From: Jannaschia maritima
GTDB taxonomy: Bacteria; Pseudomonadota; Alphaproteobacteria; Rhodobacterales; Rhodobacteraceae
Length of the DNA stretch: 42,090 bases
Direction of reading: 5' to 3'
NCBI RefSeq assembly: GCF_030973515.1
Contig: NZ_JARGZA010000025.1
Coordinates: 1 to 42,090, forward strand
The notes below the pieces were generated by a model that ran no database searches, had not been told where the DNA came from, and saw nothing but the letters and a program-made list of their open reading frames with translations. A program made the position numbers and the translations under genes. This document shows, piece by piece, positions 1 through 9,707 of the stretch (position 1 is the stretch's first letter; every line of letters begins with the position of its first letter).

Positions 1-19
1 GGGACCGGATCCGCCACGG

Positions 20-904
20 TCACGGTTCCAGATGCGCCTTCCCCCATGCGACCAACGCGTCGCGGAAGCGTTCCACCCGGGCCGGGCGGCGCGCACCGGG
101 GGCGGTGGCCAGCGTGACCGGCAGGCGGGCCGCGCGCAGGTCGGGGGCGGCATCGACGAGGGTGCCATCGACCAGGTCGGCCGCGACCAGCCACCGGGGC
201 AGGATGGCGACGCCCAGCCCCGCCCGGACGGCCTCCAACACGGCGAAGATGTTGCCGCTGGCCAGACGGGGGCGGACTGTGAAGCGGTGATGGCGTCCGG
301 CGTCGTCCAGCAGGTCGATCGCGTCCCCTTCGAACGGGCCCAGGGTGATCCAGGGCCGGTCCGCCAGGGGTGACGCGTCGGACGGGCAGGGGTGGCCGAC
401 CACCAAACGCTCCACCTGGCCCAGCACCTGCGTCAGAAGGGTGTCGTCCGGCACGGATCCAACCTTGATCCAGGCATCGCAGCCCGCTTCGGCCCAGCGG
501 ATCGGTTCGTCCTGCAACCGCCAGTCGATCGACAGGTCCGGATGCGCGGTCAGGAACGGGGCGAGGCCCCGCACCAGAAGGGTCTGACCCAGCGCGACGG
601 GGGCCACGACGCGGATCGTGCCGCGCAACGCGGCCTCCGCCCGATGGCGGTCCTGCAGGACCTCCCATTCCGCGAGCAGGCGGCGCGCATCCGCCAGCAG
701 GGCCGTCCCGTCGGGCGTGGGGGTCACGTCATGCGTGGTCCGGCGCAGGAGGGACGTTCCGAGCGCGTCCTCCAGGGCGGCGATCTGACGGGACACGGAT
801 GGCTGGGACAGGCCGAGGTCGCGGGCCGCCGCAGTCAGGGAGCGACGTTCGGCGACCCGAACGAAGGTGGCCAGCAAGCCGAGGCGGTCGAACCGGGTCG
901 TCAT
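20..904 (-). CDS. LysR-family transcriptional regulator
   Basis: This 294-residue protein has the standard LysR layout. An N-terminal winged helix-turn-helix spans about residues 8-65, with the signature AARDLGLSQPSVSRQIAALE, and a periplasmic-binding-like effector domain runs from about residue 90. The length is normal for the family. The gene is divergent from an aldo/keto reductase gene with 90 bases between the two start codons, the classic position for a LysR protein that controls its neighbour and itself; that role is inference. The effector cannot be read from the sequence. The ATG at 904 is the only reasonable start because the helix-turn-helix begins right after it. Confidence 0.93.
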   Translation of the reverse strand: MTTRFDRLGLLATFVRVAERRSLTAAARDLGLSQPSVSRQIAALEDALGTSLLRRTTHDVTPTPDGTALLADARRLLAEWEVLQDRHRAEAALRGTIRVVAPVALGQTLLVRGLAPFLTAHPDLSIDWRLQDEPIRWAEAGCDAWIKVGSVPDDTLLTQVLGQVERLVVGHPCPSDASPLADRPWITLGPFEGDAIDLLDDAGRHHRFTVRPRLASGNIFAVLEAVRAGLGVAILPRWLVAADLVDGTLVDAAPDLRAARLPVTLATAPGARRPARVERFRDALVAWGKAHLEP

Positions 905-994
905 TCGTCCGGCGTATAACAGTCGTTCGCGTCATGCAGCTACCGTTTCGTGGGGTCGCGGGTATCTTCGTCGTCATACCCGAAAGGACACGAC

Positions 995-1798
995 ATGACC
1001 GATGCCATCCCCACGACCTTCACCTTCCCGAACGGCCGCACCGTCCGCCGCATGGGCTATGGCGCGATGCGCCTGACGGGGCAGCCCCGCAATTATGGGC
1101 CGTATCCCGATTGGGATGCGGGCGTGGCGCTGCTGCGCCGGGCGCGCGAGTTGGGCGTGCAGCACATCGACACGGCGCGCGCCTATGGCCCGCATTGGAA
1201 CGAACGCATCGTCGCGGACGCGCTGTTGCGCGACGACGGCACCTATGGCGACATGTTCGTCGCGTCGAAGGGCGGCGTGGACAAGGACGCCACCTCGATG
1301 ACGCGGGACACGTCGGCCGCGGCGATGGCGCGGCACCTGGGCGACAGCCTGCGCGACCTGCGGGTGGGCAGGATCGACCTCTATTACGTGCACTCGCCCG
1401 ACGGCACGACGCCCATCGCCGAAAGCGTCGCGGCGCTGGACGAGGCACGCCGGGCCGGGAAGATCGACATGATCGGCCTGTCCAACGTGACCCGCGCCGA
1501 CGTGGAGGCCGCGCAGGCGGTGGCGCCCGTCGCCGCCGTGCAGAACCGGTACTCGCCCGCCGACGACGCGAACCCCGAGGAGGAGGCGCTGATCGATTGG
1601 CTGGCCGGGCAGGGCATCGCCTACGTGCCGCACGGGCCCCTGGGCGCGGACCCCATGGCGCACGGCGCGAAGGCGGAGCCTGGCGCGGCGCTGCAGGCCC
1701 TGCTGATGCGGTCGCCGAACGTTCTGGTGATACCCGGCACCACGAACGTCGCGCACCTGGACGCCAACGTGGCCGGGCTGCACGGCGCCGCGGCGTAG
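995..1798 (+). CDS. Aldo/keto reductase
   Basis: This is a 267-residue cytosolic NAD(P)H-dependent oxidoreductase of the aldo/keto reductase superfamily. The catalytic tetrad can be placed at Asp59, Tyr64, Lys92 and His133, in the contexts HIDTARAYG, ASKGG and DLYYVHSPDG. An upstream in-frame codon at 950 would add 15 residues, but the ATG at 995 has a good ribosome binding site (AAAGGA, about seven bases before it) and starts just before the first strand of the barrel. The protein is somewhat shorter than the usual 280-330 residues. The substrate is unknown. It faces the LysR gene at 20-904, which may regulate it, and it converges with argJ downstream. Confidence 0.9.
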   Translation: MTDAIPTTFTFPNGRTVRRMGYGAMRLTGQPRNYGPYPDWDAGVALLRRARELGVQHIDTARAYGPHWNERIVADALLRDDGTYGDMFVASKGGVDKDATSMTRDTSAAAMARHLGDSLRDLRVGRIDLYYVHSPDGTTPIAESVAALDEARRAGKIDMIGLSNVTRADVEAAQAVAPVAAVQNRYSPADDANPEEEALIDWLAGQGIAYVPHGPLGADPMAHGAKAEPGAALQALLMRSPNVLVIPGTTNVAHLDANVAGLHGAAA

Positions 1799-1816
1799 GG
1801 CGCCTGCCCATCCCGG

Positions 1817-1833
1817 CCCCCCCCGGGGGGGGG
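1817..1833. terminator. C8/G9 palindromic run between convergent genes
   Basis: Eight C residues are followed directly by nine G residues in the 38-base gap between the aldo/keto reductase and argJ, which converge. The run is a perfect inverted repeat without a spacer. It could fold as a GC-only hairpin and act on both transcripts, but there is no T tract, so terminator activity is only a guess. Such runs are also prone to length errors in assemblies. Confidence 0.3.
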
Positions 1834-1836
1834 TCG

Positions 1837-3213
1837 TCAGGAGCGGTAATCGGCGTTGATGTCGATGTAGCCGTGGGTCAGGTCGCAGGTCCACATGACG
1901 TCCGACGCCGCGCCCAGGCCCAGGTCCACCCCGATGACGATGTGGTCGCGGGCCATGTAGGCGCCCGCCGCCGCCTCGTCGTAGCCGTCGGCGCGCCGGC
2001 CGTCCGTGGCGACCGCGATGTCGCCGAAGCGGATCGACAGGGTGTCGCGGTCCGCCGCCGCCCCCGACTTGCCCACGGCCATGACGATGCGGCCCCAGTT
2101 GGCGTCACCGCCCGCGATGGCGGTCTTCACCAGGGGCGAGTTCGCGATCGAGGCCGCGACCTTGCGGGCGTCGGCGGCGTTGGCCGCGCCGTCCACGCGC
2201 ACCTCGACCAGCTTCGTCGCGCCCTCGCCGTCCTTGACCACCTGGAGCGCCAGATCCTGCAGGACCTCGTAGAGGGCGGCCTTCAGGTCGCGGCCGGCCC
2301 GCGTGCGGGCCGAGGCGATCGCGGGGCCGGCCTTGCCGGTGGCGGCCAGGACCAGCGTGTCCGAGGTGGAGGTGTCGCCGTCCACGGTGATGGCGTTGAA
2401 GGTCTTGGCCGTCAGGTCGGACAGCATGGCCGCCAGCGCCTTCCCGCCGACCTTCGCGTCCGTGAACACGTAGGCCAGCATCGTCGCCATGTCGGGGGCG
2501 ATCATGCCCGACCCCTTGGCGATGCCGGCGACGGTGACCGTGTCCTCGCCCAGCGGCACCGTGCGGACGGCGCCCTTGGGGAACGTATCGGTCGTCATGA
2601 TGGCCCGGGCCGCGTCGGCTATGCCGCGGTCGTCCAGCCCCGCCGCCAGGTCGTCCATCGCCGCGGTGATGCGGTCGGTGGGCAGGGGTTCGCCGATCAC
2701 CCCGGTGGAGGCGGTCAGCACGCGCGTGGCCGGCACGCCCGCGGCCTTGGCGGCCGCCTGCGACACGGCCGCGACGGCCTCCGCCCCCGCGGCCCCGGTG
2801 AAGGCGTTCGCGTTGCCGGAGTTCACGAGCATCGCCCAGCCCGCCTTGCCGCGGGCCGCCTTCAGCTTGCCCTGGCAGTCCAGCACGGCGGCCGAGCGGG
2901 TGGCGGACCGGGTGAACACGCCCGCGACCGTCGTGCCCGGGTCGCAGACGGCCAGCATCAGGTCGGTGCGGTTGCGGTACTTCACGCCCGCCTTGGCCGT
3001 AGCGAAGCGCACACCGGGCACCGCGGGCAGGTCTGGCAGGGGCTGGGCCAGGGGGGCCGCGGCGGGGGGCGCCTTGCCGCCCGCGGGGGCGGCGGGTTCG
3101 GCCGCGGGGCCCCCGTCGGCCACCCGGCGTTCCAGGTCCTTCACGCGGGCCTTCAGCTTGGCGACCTTCTTCCTGGCCTTCTTCAGGTCCTTGCTCTTCC
3201 GGCCCTTGCCCAT
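1837..3213 (-). CDS. argJ: Bifunctional glutamate N-acetyltransferase / amino-acid acetyltransferase ArgJ
   Basis: ArgJ moves the acetyl group from N-acetylornithine to glutamate and closes the cyclic arginine pathway. The precursor cleaves itself into alpha and beta chains at an Ala-Thr bond; here this is A243-T244 in KGSGMIAPDMATML, so Thr244 becomes the nucleophile. The family core starts at about residue 58. The protein has 458 residues, about 50 more than usual, because of an N-terminal extension: residues 1-32 are lysine- and arginine-rich and look like a short coiled coil, and residues 33-60 are an Ala/Pro linker. The first later ATG lies inside the core, and the start at 3213 has a clear AAGGGGA ribosome binding site, so the extension is probably real. 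The isomerase gene ends 13 bases upstream, so the two are likely co-transcribed. Confidence 0.95.
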   Translation of the reverse strand: MGKGRKSKDLKKARKKVAKLKARVKDLERRVADGGPAAEPAAPAGGKAPPAAAPLAQPLPDLPAVPGVRFATAKAGVKYRNRTDLMLAVCDPGTTVAGVFTRSATRSAAVLDCQGKLKAARGKAGWAMLVNSGNANAFTGAAGAEAVAAVSQAAAKAAGVPATRVLTASTGVIGEPLPTDRITAAMDDLAAGLDDRGIADAARAIMTTDTFPKGAVRTVPLGEDTVTVAGIAKGSGMIAPDMATMLAYVFTDAKVGGKALAAMLSDLTAKTFNAITVDGDTSTSDTLVLAATGKAGPAIASARTRAGRDLKAALYEVLQDLALQVVKDGEGATKLVEVRVDGAANAADARKVAASIANSPLVKTAIAGGDANWGRIVMAVGKSGAAADRDTLSIRFGDIAVATDGRRADGYDEAAAGAYMARDHIVIGVDLGLGAASDVMWTCDLTHGYIDINADYRS

Positions 3214-3226
3214 CGCGCAGTCCCCT

Positions 3227-4060
3227 TCAGCGGTCCAGGAGGTCGGTGTCGGCGATCGTCGCGGGATCGACCTCCGCCCCCGTCTCGGTCACGTCGGCCT
3301 CCGCGCGGATGCGCTCGATCTCGGCGCGGACGGCCCCCTGGGCCAGGCGTTCCTCCAACTGGGCGCGGGCTTCGTCGAAGGTGGGGCCCTGCACCTCGCG
3401 CTGGTCGTTCAGCTTCACCACGTGCCAGCCGAACTGGGTCTGCACGGGGTCGGACACGCCGCCCGTCTCCAGGCCGCCCACGGCCTCCTCGAAGGCGGGA
3501 ACCATCTGGCCCGCGCCGAACCAGCCCAGGTTGCCGCCGTTCGGGCCGGAGGGGCCTGTGGATTCGCTGCGGGCCAGGGCGGCGAAGTCGGCGCCGTCGT
3601 CGAGCTGCGCCTTGATCGCGCGGGCCTCCGTTTCCGTGTCCACGAGGATGTGGGAGGCGTTCCATTCCACGCCATCGGGCATGTCGGCGATCATCTCGTC
3701 GTAGGCCGCGCGCAGGGCCTCCTCCGTGATGGCGGACTGGGCGAAGCGGTTCAGCATCCGCCCCGCGAGCAGGTCGCGGGTCTGGTTCTCGAGCGCGATC
3801 TGGTCGGCATAGGTGAGCTGCTGCATCGCGACGTCGGACAGGGCCTGCGTGGCGATCAGGCGGTCCAGGAGCGCGGGCAGCAGGGCTTCGGGCGGGACCT
3901 GGCGCTGCTGGGGGTCCAGCCGTTCGTAGGCCGACACGACGTGGCCCAGGGTGATGGGCGTGCCGTTCACGGTGGCCAGCACCGTGTCGGCGTCCTGGGC
4001 GGGCGCGGCCAGGGGCAGGGCGGCCAGGACCAGGGCGGCGGCCAGGGTCTTCGTGCGCAT
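3227..4060 (-). CDS. Parvulin-type peptidyl-prolyl cis-trans isomerase (PpiC/SurA-like), periplasmic
   Basis: This 277-residue protein has a signal peptide (residues 1-22, ending APAQ), a SurA-like N-terminal chaperone part, and a PpiC rotamase domain at about residues 134-225. The recognisable parvulin segments are ASHILVDTETEA, GGNLGWFGAGQMVPAFEEAV and TQFGWHVVKL. It probably helps fold outer-membrane or periplasmic proteins after Sec export. That fits its position divergent from secA, an arrangement known from other Rhodobacterales. The start at 4060 is supported by AAAGGTGA about eight bases upstream. It is followed closely by argJ, with which it has no evident functional link. Confidence 0.93.
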   Translation of the reverse strand: MRTKTLAAALVLAALPLAAPAQDADTVLATVNGTPITLGHVVSAYERLDPQQRQVPPEALLPALLDRLIATQALSDVAMQQLTYADQIALENQTRDLLAGRMLNRFAQSAITEEALRAAYDEMIADMPDGVEWNASHILVDTETEARAIKAQLDDGADFAALARSESTGPSGPNGGNLGWFGAGQMVPAFEEAVGGLETGGVSDPVQTQFGWHVVKLNDQREVQGPTFDEARAQLEERLAQGAVRAEIERIRAEADVTETGAEVDPATIADTDLLDR

Positions 4061-4107
4061 CTTCGATCACCTTTCCGGGCGTCGCGCCCTTCGGCCGTGG
4101 GGCTTCG

Positions 4108-4135
4108 TTGACACCCGAACGGGGCGGTCCTAGGT
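4108..4135 (+). promoter_or_regulatory. Candidate secA promoter, TTGACA-N16-CTAGGT
   Basis: A perfect -35 hexamer TTGACA at 4108-4113 is followed after 16 bases by CTAGGT at 4130-4135. The same spacing and -10-like motif recur before other genes in this window (10931-10958; minus strand 21541-21568). It lies in the 174-base space between the isomerase gene and secA and points toward secA. The 5' leader would be about 95 bases, long enough to hold a regulatory structure, although none was recognised. Confidence 0.5.
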
Positions 4136-4234
4136 GACCGGGATCGGATTTCCACCGCCCGGCCGCGCCCCGTCGACATCGTGTCTGACAGAACTGATAT
4201 GGGCCTGCCGCCGGGGCGGCAAGGGTGAGGCAGG

Positions 4235-6931
4235 ATGCTCGGATTCTCTAACATCGCGAAGAAGGTCTTCGGCAGCTCCAACGACCGGCTGGTCAAGACG
4301 ACGCGCAAGACGGTGGCGCAGATCAACGCCCTGGAGCCCGAGTTCGAGGCGCTGTCCGACGAGGGCCTGGTCGAGCGGACGCGCGCCCTGCAGGCGCGCG
4401 CGCAGGGCGGCGAGAGCCTGGACGCCCTGCTGCCCGAGGCGTTCGCCAACTGCCGGGAGGCCGCGCGCCGCGCGCTGGGGCTGCGGGCCTTCGACGTGCA
4501 GCTGCTGGGCGGGATCTTCCTGCACCGGGGCAACATCGCCGAGATGAAGACCGGCGAGGGCAAGACCCTGGTGGCGACCTTTCCGGCCTATCTGAACGCC
4601 CTGACGGGCAAGGGCGTGCACATCGTCACGGTCAACGACTATCTCGCGCGGCGCGACGCGGAATGGATGGGCAAGGTCTTCGCCGCGCTGGGCCTGACCA
4701 CGGGCGTCGTGGTGCCCCAGCAGCCCGACCCCGAGAAGCGCGCGGCCTATGCCGCGGACGTGACGTACGCCACGAACAACGAGCTGGGGTTCGACTACCT
4801 GCGCGACAACATGCGGGCCAGCAAGGCGGACATGGCGCAGCGGGGCCACAACTTCGCCATCGTGGACGAGGTGGACAGCATCCTGATCGACGAGGCGCGC
4901 ACGCCCCTGATCATCTCCGGCCCGTCGGAGGACCGCAGCGACCTGTACCAGACGATGGACCGCATCATCCCGGAGGTTCAGGACGACCACTTCACCCTGG
5001 ACGAGAAGACGCGCCAGGTGACCTTCACCGACGAGGGCAACGAGTGGCTGGAGGAACGCCTGTCGATCGCGGGCCTGTTGCCCGAGGGCCAGTCGCTCTA
5101 CGATCCGGAATCGACCACGCTGGTCCACCACGTGAACCAGGGCCTGCGCGCGCACAAGCTGTTCCAGAAGGACCAGCACTACATCGTGCGCGATGGGGAG
5201 GTCGTGCTGATCGACGAGTTCACGGGCCGCATGATGGCCGGCCGCCGCCTGTCGGACGGCCTGCACCAGGCGATCGAGGCGAAGGAGGGCGTGAAGATCC
5301 AGCCCGAGAACGTGACCTTGGCGTCGGTGACGTTCCAGAACTACTTCCGGCTCTACGCCAAGCTGTCGGGCATGACCGGCACCGCGACCACGGAAGCGGA
5401 GGAGTTCGGATCGATCTATGGGCTGGGGGTGGTCGAGGTGCCGACCAACCAGCCCATCGCGCGGGAGGACGAGCACGACCAGGTGTACCGCACGGCGCGC
5501 GAGAAGTACGCGGCCATGGTGGACGAGATCAAGGCGGCCCACGAGCGTGGTCAGCCCGTGCTGGTCGGCACCACGTCGATCGAGAAGTCCGAGATGATCG
5601 CCAGGATGCTGGAGGGGGAGGGGCTGCCGCACAACGTCCTGAACGCTCGCCAGCACGAGCAGGAGGCCCAGATCGTGGCCGATGCGGGCAAGCCCGGCGC
5701 GATCACGATCGCCACCAACATGGCCGGGCGCGGCACCGACATCCAGCTGGGCGGCAACGTCGAGATGCGGGTCCTGCAGGCCATCGCCGAAGACCCGCAG
5801 GCCGACCCGGACGCCGTTCGCGGGCGGATCGAGGCGGAGGTCGCGGACGAGAAGGCACGCGTGAAGGAGGCCGGCGGTCTGTTCGTGCTGGCCTCCGAGC
5901 GTCACGAATCGCGGCGCATCGACAACCAGCTGCGCGGCCGGTCGGGCCGCCAGGGCGATCCGGGGCGGTCGGTGTTCTTCCTGTCGCTGGAGGACGACCT
6001 GATGCGGATCTTCGGGTCCGACCGCCTGGACAAGGTCCTGTCCACGCTGGGCATGAAGGAGGGGGAGGCCATCGTCCACCCCTGGGTCAACAAGTCCCTG
6101 GAGCGCGCGCAGGCCAAGGTCGAGGGGCGCAACTTCGACGTCCGCAAGCAGCTGCTGAAGTTCGACGACGTGATGAACGACCAGCGCAAGACGGTGTTCG
6201 AGCAGCGCCTGGAGATCATGGAGGCGGAGGACATCGCCGAGATCACCCGCGACATGCGTCAGCAGGTAGTGGACGATCTGGTGGACGAGCACCTGCCGCC
6301 CAAGACCTATGCCGACCAGTGGGACGCGCAGGGCCTGTACGCCGCCGCCCTGGAGACGCTGGGCGTGGACGCGCCCGTGGTCGAATGGGCCGACGAGGAC
6401 GGCGTCGATCAGGAGGTGATCCGCGAGCGTCTGTACGAGGCGACCGATGCGCTGATGGCCGAGAAGGAGAAGGCGTTCGGCGAGCAGATGCGGTCCATCG
6501 AGAAGCAGGTCCTGCTGCAGACGATCGACGCCAAGTGGCGCGAGCATCTTCTGACGCTAGAGCATCTGCGCTCGGTCGTGGGGTTCCGCGGCTATGCGCA
6601 GCGCGACCCGCTGAACGAGTACAAGACCGAGGCCTTCCAACTGTTCGAGGGGATGCTCGATTCCCTGCGCGTGGAAGTCAGCAAGAAGCTGGCCGCCATC
6701 CGCCCCCTGTCGGACGAGGAGCGCCAGGCGATGCTGCGCCAGATCGCCCAGCAGCAGGCCGCGGTCCAGGCTGCGGCCAAGCCCCAGCCCGTGACCGAGC
6801 CCGTGGCCGCGGGCGGGGGAGAGGTCGGGTTCGTGGAGGACGATCCGAGCACCTGGGGCAACCCGGGCCGCAACGATCCCTGCCCCTGCGGATCGGGGAA
6901 GAAGTTCAAGCATTGCCACGGGTCGTACTAA
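4235..6931 (+). CDS. secA: Preprotein translocase ATPase SecA
   Basis: SecA is the motor that drives unfolded preproteins through SecYEG. The 898-residue protein is full length. It has the nucleotide-binding Walker A motif MKTGEGKT near residue 105, the DEAD-like [14 protein letters not shown] near residue 210, the helicase motif [18 protein letters not shown] near residue 495, the [21 protein letters not shown] segment in the second ATPase domain, and a C-terminal zinc-binding tail [14 protein letters not shown] that contacts SecB and lipids. The ATG at 4235 follows a GAGGCAGG ribosome binding site and gives the expected N-terminus. It is divergent from the periplasmic isomerase gene, and the following gene is on the opposite strand. 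Confidence 0.98.
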   Translation: MLGFSNIAKKVFGSSNDRLVKTTRKTVAQINALEPEFEALSDEGLVERTRALQARAQGGESLDALLPEAFANCREAARRALGLRAFDVQLLGGIFLHRGNIAEMKTGEGKTLVATFPAYLNALTGKGVHIVTVNDYLARRDAEWMGKVFAALGLTTGVVVPQQPDPEKRAAYAADVTYATNNELGFDYLRDNMRASKADMAQRGHNFAIVDEVDSILIDEARTPLIISGPSEDRSDLYQTMDRIIPEVQDDHFTLDEKTRQVTFTDEGNEWLEERLSIAGLLPEGQSLYDPESTTLVHHVNQGLRAHKLFQKDQHYIVRDGEVVLIDEFTGRMMAGRRLSDGLHQAIEAKEGVKIQPENVTLASVTFQNYFRLYAKLSGMTGTATTEAEEFGSIYGLGVVEVPTNQPIAREDEHDQVYRTAREKYAAMVDEIKAAHERGQPVLVGTTSIEKSEMIARMLEGEGLPHNVLNARQHEQEAQIVADAGKPGAITIATNMAGRGTDIQLGGNVEMRVLQAIAEDPQADPDAVRGRIEAEVADEKARVKEAGGLFVLASERHESRRIDNQLRGRSGRQGDPGRSVFFLSLEDDLMRIFGSDRLDKVLSTLGMKEGEAIVHPWVNKSLERAQAKVEGRNFDVRKQLLKFDDVMNDQRKTVFEQRLEIMEAEDIAEITRDMRQQVVDDLVDEHLPPKTYADQWDAQGLYAAALETLGVDAPVVEWADEDGVDQEVIRERLYEATDALMAEKEKAFGEQMRSIEKQVLLQTIDAKWREHLLTLEHLRSVVGFRGYAQRDPLNEYKTEAFQLFEGMLDSLRVEVSKKLAAIRPLSDEERQAMLRQIAQQQAAVQAAAKPQPVTEPVAAGGGEVGFVEDDPSTWGNPGRNDPCPCGSGKKFKHCHGSY

Positions 6932-6991
6932 GGTCCGCCTGGAACGCGCCCCCTGGCCCCGCGATGCGCCCGCGTCGTCGTCGGACGGGAC

Positions 6992-7007
6992 CCGGACAAC
7001 GGTCCGG
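6992..7007. terminator. Weak hairpin downstream of secA
   Basis: The 151 bases between secA and the convergent hemolysin III-like gene hold no gene. They include a 6-base stem CCGGAC/GTCCGG around the loop AACG (6992-7007) and a perfect 14-base palindrome GGCGCGGCCGCGCC (7061-7074). Neither has a following T tract, so these are possible but unproven transcription stops. Confidence 0.3.
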
Positions 7008-7082
7008 AGGCGTCGTGGGGTCGGGGGGAACGCGTCCCGGCGTTCCTTCGATGGGCACGCGGCGCGGCCGCGCCGGGCGGCG

Positions 7083-7763
7083 TCAGCCGGTCATCACCGA
7101 TTGCGCGGCGTGCAGGAAGACGGCGATGAAGTAGATGACGGACGCGGCGACCACGAAGGCGTGCCAGATCGTGTTGTGGTAGCGCAGGCGTTCGGCCATC
7201 AGGAACGGCGTCCCCAGCGTGTAGAGCAGCCCGCCCGCCACGATCAGCCCCAGCACGGGCCAGCTGACTGCCGCGATCACCGCGCCGCCGCCCAGCAGCA
7301 CGGCCCAGCCCATCGCCAGGCCGATCCCGATGGACAGGGCGGTGGACCGGCGGCGGCGCAGGAACACGGTCGCCGTGGCCACCACGGCGGCGGTCCACAT
7401 CGCGGCCAGGAACCCGGATCCGGCCCCGGACAGCAGCGCGAAGGGCGTGATGGTGCCCGCGATCTTCACATAGATGGCCGACATGTCGAGGCGGCGCAGG
7501 GCTTCCTGCCACCCGGGATGATAGACGTGATTGTACGCCAGCGACGCGGACAGCATGGCGATCAGGCTGACCCCATAGATCGTGACGCCCAGGATGCCGG
7601 TCAGCGTGCCGTGCCAGATGGCCGTCAGCGTGATGAGCACGGGAACCGCGGCCAGGGCCAGGGTCAGGCCCGCCAGGTGGACCACGGCGTCGCTGAGACG
7701 TTCCGCCCGGTCGTAGGGGCGGTTCGGGTTCGTTCCCATCGTGTCTGCGTCGGCGTCGGTCAT
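7083..7763 (-). CDS. Hemolysin III family (YqfA/PAQR-like) membrane protein
   Basis: This 226-residue integral membrane protein has about seven hydrophobic segments. It carries the family's N-terminal RLSDAVVHLAG segment and later conserved features such as YNHVYHPGW, RRLDMSAIYVKIAGT and YHNTIWHAFVV, whose histidines and serine are the expected metal-site residues of the PAQR/alkaline ceramidase superfamily. Despite the name, lytic activity is not established for most members. No good ribosome binding site precedes the ATG at 7763. A CTAGAA sequence lies seven bases upstream, so a leaderless transcript is possible; a second ATG at 7739 is an alternative start. Confidence 0.88.
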   Translation of the reverse strand: MTDADADTMGTNPNRPYDRAERLSDAVVHLAGLTLALAAVPVLITLTAIWHGTLTGILGVTIYGVSLIAMLSASLAYNHVYHPGWQEALRRLDMSAIYVKIAGTITPFALLSGAGSGFLAAMWTAAVVATATVFLRRRRSTALSIGIGLAMGWAVLLGGGAVIAAVSWPVLGLIVAGGLLYTLGTPFLMAERLRYHNTIWHAFVVAASVIYFIAVFLHAAQSVMTG

Positions 7764-7906
7764 GGTTCGATTCTAGCGTCCACCCGCGGATGTGTAAGGC
7801 GTCTATTCGTTAACGTTGCGCCACTTTCCCCGTTCCCTTTCAAATCGGTCAACGGGTTACGCCTCCGTGAACCCCCACGCCACCCCGGCCGCGGGCCGCT
7901 GGACGG

Positions 7907-9706
7907 TCATCGCAGCAGGCCGGGCCCCAGGATGGCCGCCAGCCCCGCCGCCCCCGCGAGGATGCGCATCAACGCCCCGCCCGGCGCGATCACGGCCCGG
8001 CTGAGCAGCGCCAGGCCCAGGGCCACGGCGGCGAAGGCCACGAGCGCCGCGCCGGGGCGGTCCGCGACTTGCAGGAGCGCGGGTTGGGCCACCATGCCCA
8101 GCGGGATCAGGTAGAGGCCCAGGCCCAGCGCCATGGCGGTGACGGCCACGCGGAGCCAGTTCTCGGCCACCATGCCGGCGGCGATGAACACCGCGCCGCA
8201 GACGGGCGGCGTGATGGTCGACAGAAGCGCGAACCAGAACACGAACAGGTGGGCCTGCAGGGGCTCCAACCCCAGCTGCTGCAGGGCGGGCCCCGCGACC
8301 GACACGCAGATGACGTAGGCAGCCGTGGTCGGCACCTCCATCCCCAGGAGCAGGCAGGCCAAGGCGGTCAGGGCCAGCGCACCCGCCAGCGTGCCGCCGC
8401 CGCCCGCCAGGATCGCGGAGGTCAGCTTGACCCCCAGCCCGGTGATGCCCAGCACCCCGATCACGATCGACGCGCACAGGATGATGGCCCCGATCATCGC
8501 CACCTGCCGGCCCGCCGCCAGGCAGGCGGCGGCCAGGCGGCCGGGCAGCCTGCCCGGTGCCGGGCCGTCCCCGTCGAAGGCCAGCAGGACGAACCCCGCG
8601 GCGATGGCAGCCACGGCGGCGTATTGCGGCGTGAAGCCGCCCGCGAACATCATCAGCAGGAGGATCGTGAAGGGCACGAGGAAGAAGGCCGAGGTCACGA
8701 TGACGTCGCGCCGGGCGGGCCGATCCTCCGCCGCCAGGCCGCGCAGGTCGTGGCGCGCGGCGAAGCCGTCGATGCCGACCCAGACCGCCCAGAAGTACAG
8801 GGCCGCCGGCAGGAGCGCCGCCGCCATGATCCCGGTATAGGGGACGCCCGTCAGCTCGACCATGACGAAGGCACCCGCCCCCATCAGCGGCGGCATGATC
8901 TGCCCGCCCGACGAGGCCACCGCCTCCACCGCCGCGGCGATCCGCTTGGGATAGCCCAGGCGCGTCATGGTGGGCAGCGTGACGGCCCCCGTGGAGGCCA
9001 CGTTGGCGGAGGCCGAGCCGGAGATGGATCCGAACAGCGCGGACGACAGGACCGACACCTTCGCCGCGCCCCCCCGCAGGCGACCGGCGGCGGCGGCGGC
9101 CACGTTCATGAAGCCCGCCCCCGCCTCGCCCGCGTTCAGGACCGCGCCGAAGATTACGAACACCGCGACCACGCCTGCGGATATGCCTGTCAGCGACCCC
9201 CAGATGCCGCCTTCCGCGATCGTCAGCGTTCCCAGGAACGACGCCAAGGGCACGCCCGGGTGTCCGAACGTGCCGGGGATGTGCTGTCCCAGTAGGCCAT
9301 AGGCCAGGGCGGCCGCGGCGACCGCCGGCAGGGGCCAGCCGATCATCCGGCGCGCGCCTTCCAGCACGAGGGCCAGCAGGAGGACGGCCAGCGCTGTCTG
9401 CCCCGGCCCTTCGAGGAAGCCGTACTGGTTCCGCAGCGCGGCGTGGTTCGCCGCGATCCACAGGCAGGCGGCGATGCCCGCGCCCGCCAGCGCCCAGCCC
9501 AGCCCCGCGCGCCAGCCCGCGGTGCCCGCGACGAACACCCACGGCAGCAGCAGGGCCATGTGTAGCGGGCGGGCCACCAGGTTCGGGACCAGCCCGTACA
9601 GGATCAGCCCGACATGCGCCGCGATCGTCAGCGCGCCCAGCCCGACCCACAGGACGCCGGCCCCCTCCGCGCGCGTCGGGGGGAGCGCCGTCGCGGCGAC
9701 CGTCAC
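7907..9706 (-). CDS. TRAP transporter fused permease (DctQ-DctM type, TAXI family)
   Basis: This 599-residue polytopic membrane protein combines the small (DctQ-like) and large (DctM-like) TRAP permease parts in one chain, as is usual in TAXI-type TRAP systems. The large domain has the conserved GSISGSASANVASTGAVTLPTM and GGQIMPPLMGAGAFVM segments. It imports an organic substrate using the sodium gradient together with the binding protein encoded just upstream. The start is a GTG at 9706, one base after the TGA of the binding-protein gene, so translation is probably coupled. The substrate cannot be read; TAXI systems take up dicarboxylates, glutamate and related compounds. Confidence 0.93.
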   Translation of the reverse strand: MTVAATALPPTRAEGAGVLWVGLGALTIAAHVGLILYGLVPNLVARPLHMALLLPWVFVAGTAGWRAGLGWALAGAGIAACLWIAANHAALRNQYGFLEGPGQTALAVLLLALVLEGARRMIGWPLPAVAAAALAYGLLGQHIPGTFGHPGVPLASFLGTLTIAEGGIWGSLTGISAGVVAVFVIFGAVLNAGEAGAGFMNVAAAAAGRLRGGAAKVSVLSSALFGSISGSASANVASTGAVTLPTMTRLGYPKRIAAAVEAVASSGGQIMPPLMGAGAFVMVELTGVPYTGIMAAALLPAALYFWAVWVGIDGFAARHDLRGLAAEDRPARRDVIVTSAFFLVPFTILLLMMFAGGFTPQYAAVAAIAAGFVLLAFDGDGPAPGRLPGRLAAACLAAGRQVAMIGAIILCASIVIGVLGITGLGVKLTSAILAGGGGTLAGALALTALACLLLGMEVPTTAAYVICVSVAGPALQQLGLEPLQAHLFVFWFALLSTITPPVCGAVFIAAGMVAENWLRVAVTAMALGLGLYLIPLGMVAQPALLQVADRPGAALVAFAAVALGLALLSRAVIAPGGALMRILAGAAGLAAILGPGLLR

Positions 9707-9707
9707 G

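Noticed and set aside
799-3615. Long plus-strand open frame antisense to argJ and the isomerase
   Set aside because: Repetitive Arg/Gly/Ala/Pro composition and full overlap with well-supported genes on the other strand; an effect of high GC.
4130-6547. Long minus-strand open frame opposite secA
   Set aside because: Antisense to secA with biased His/Leu/Arg/Val composition and no family features.
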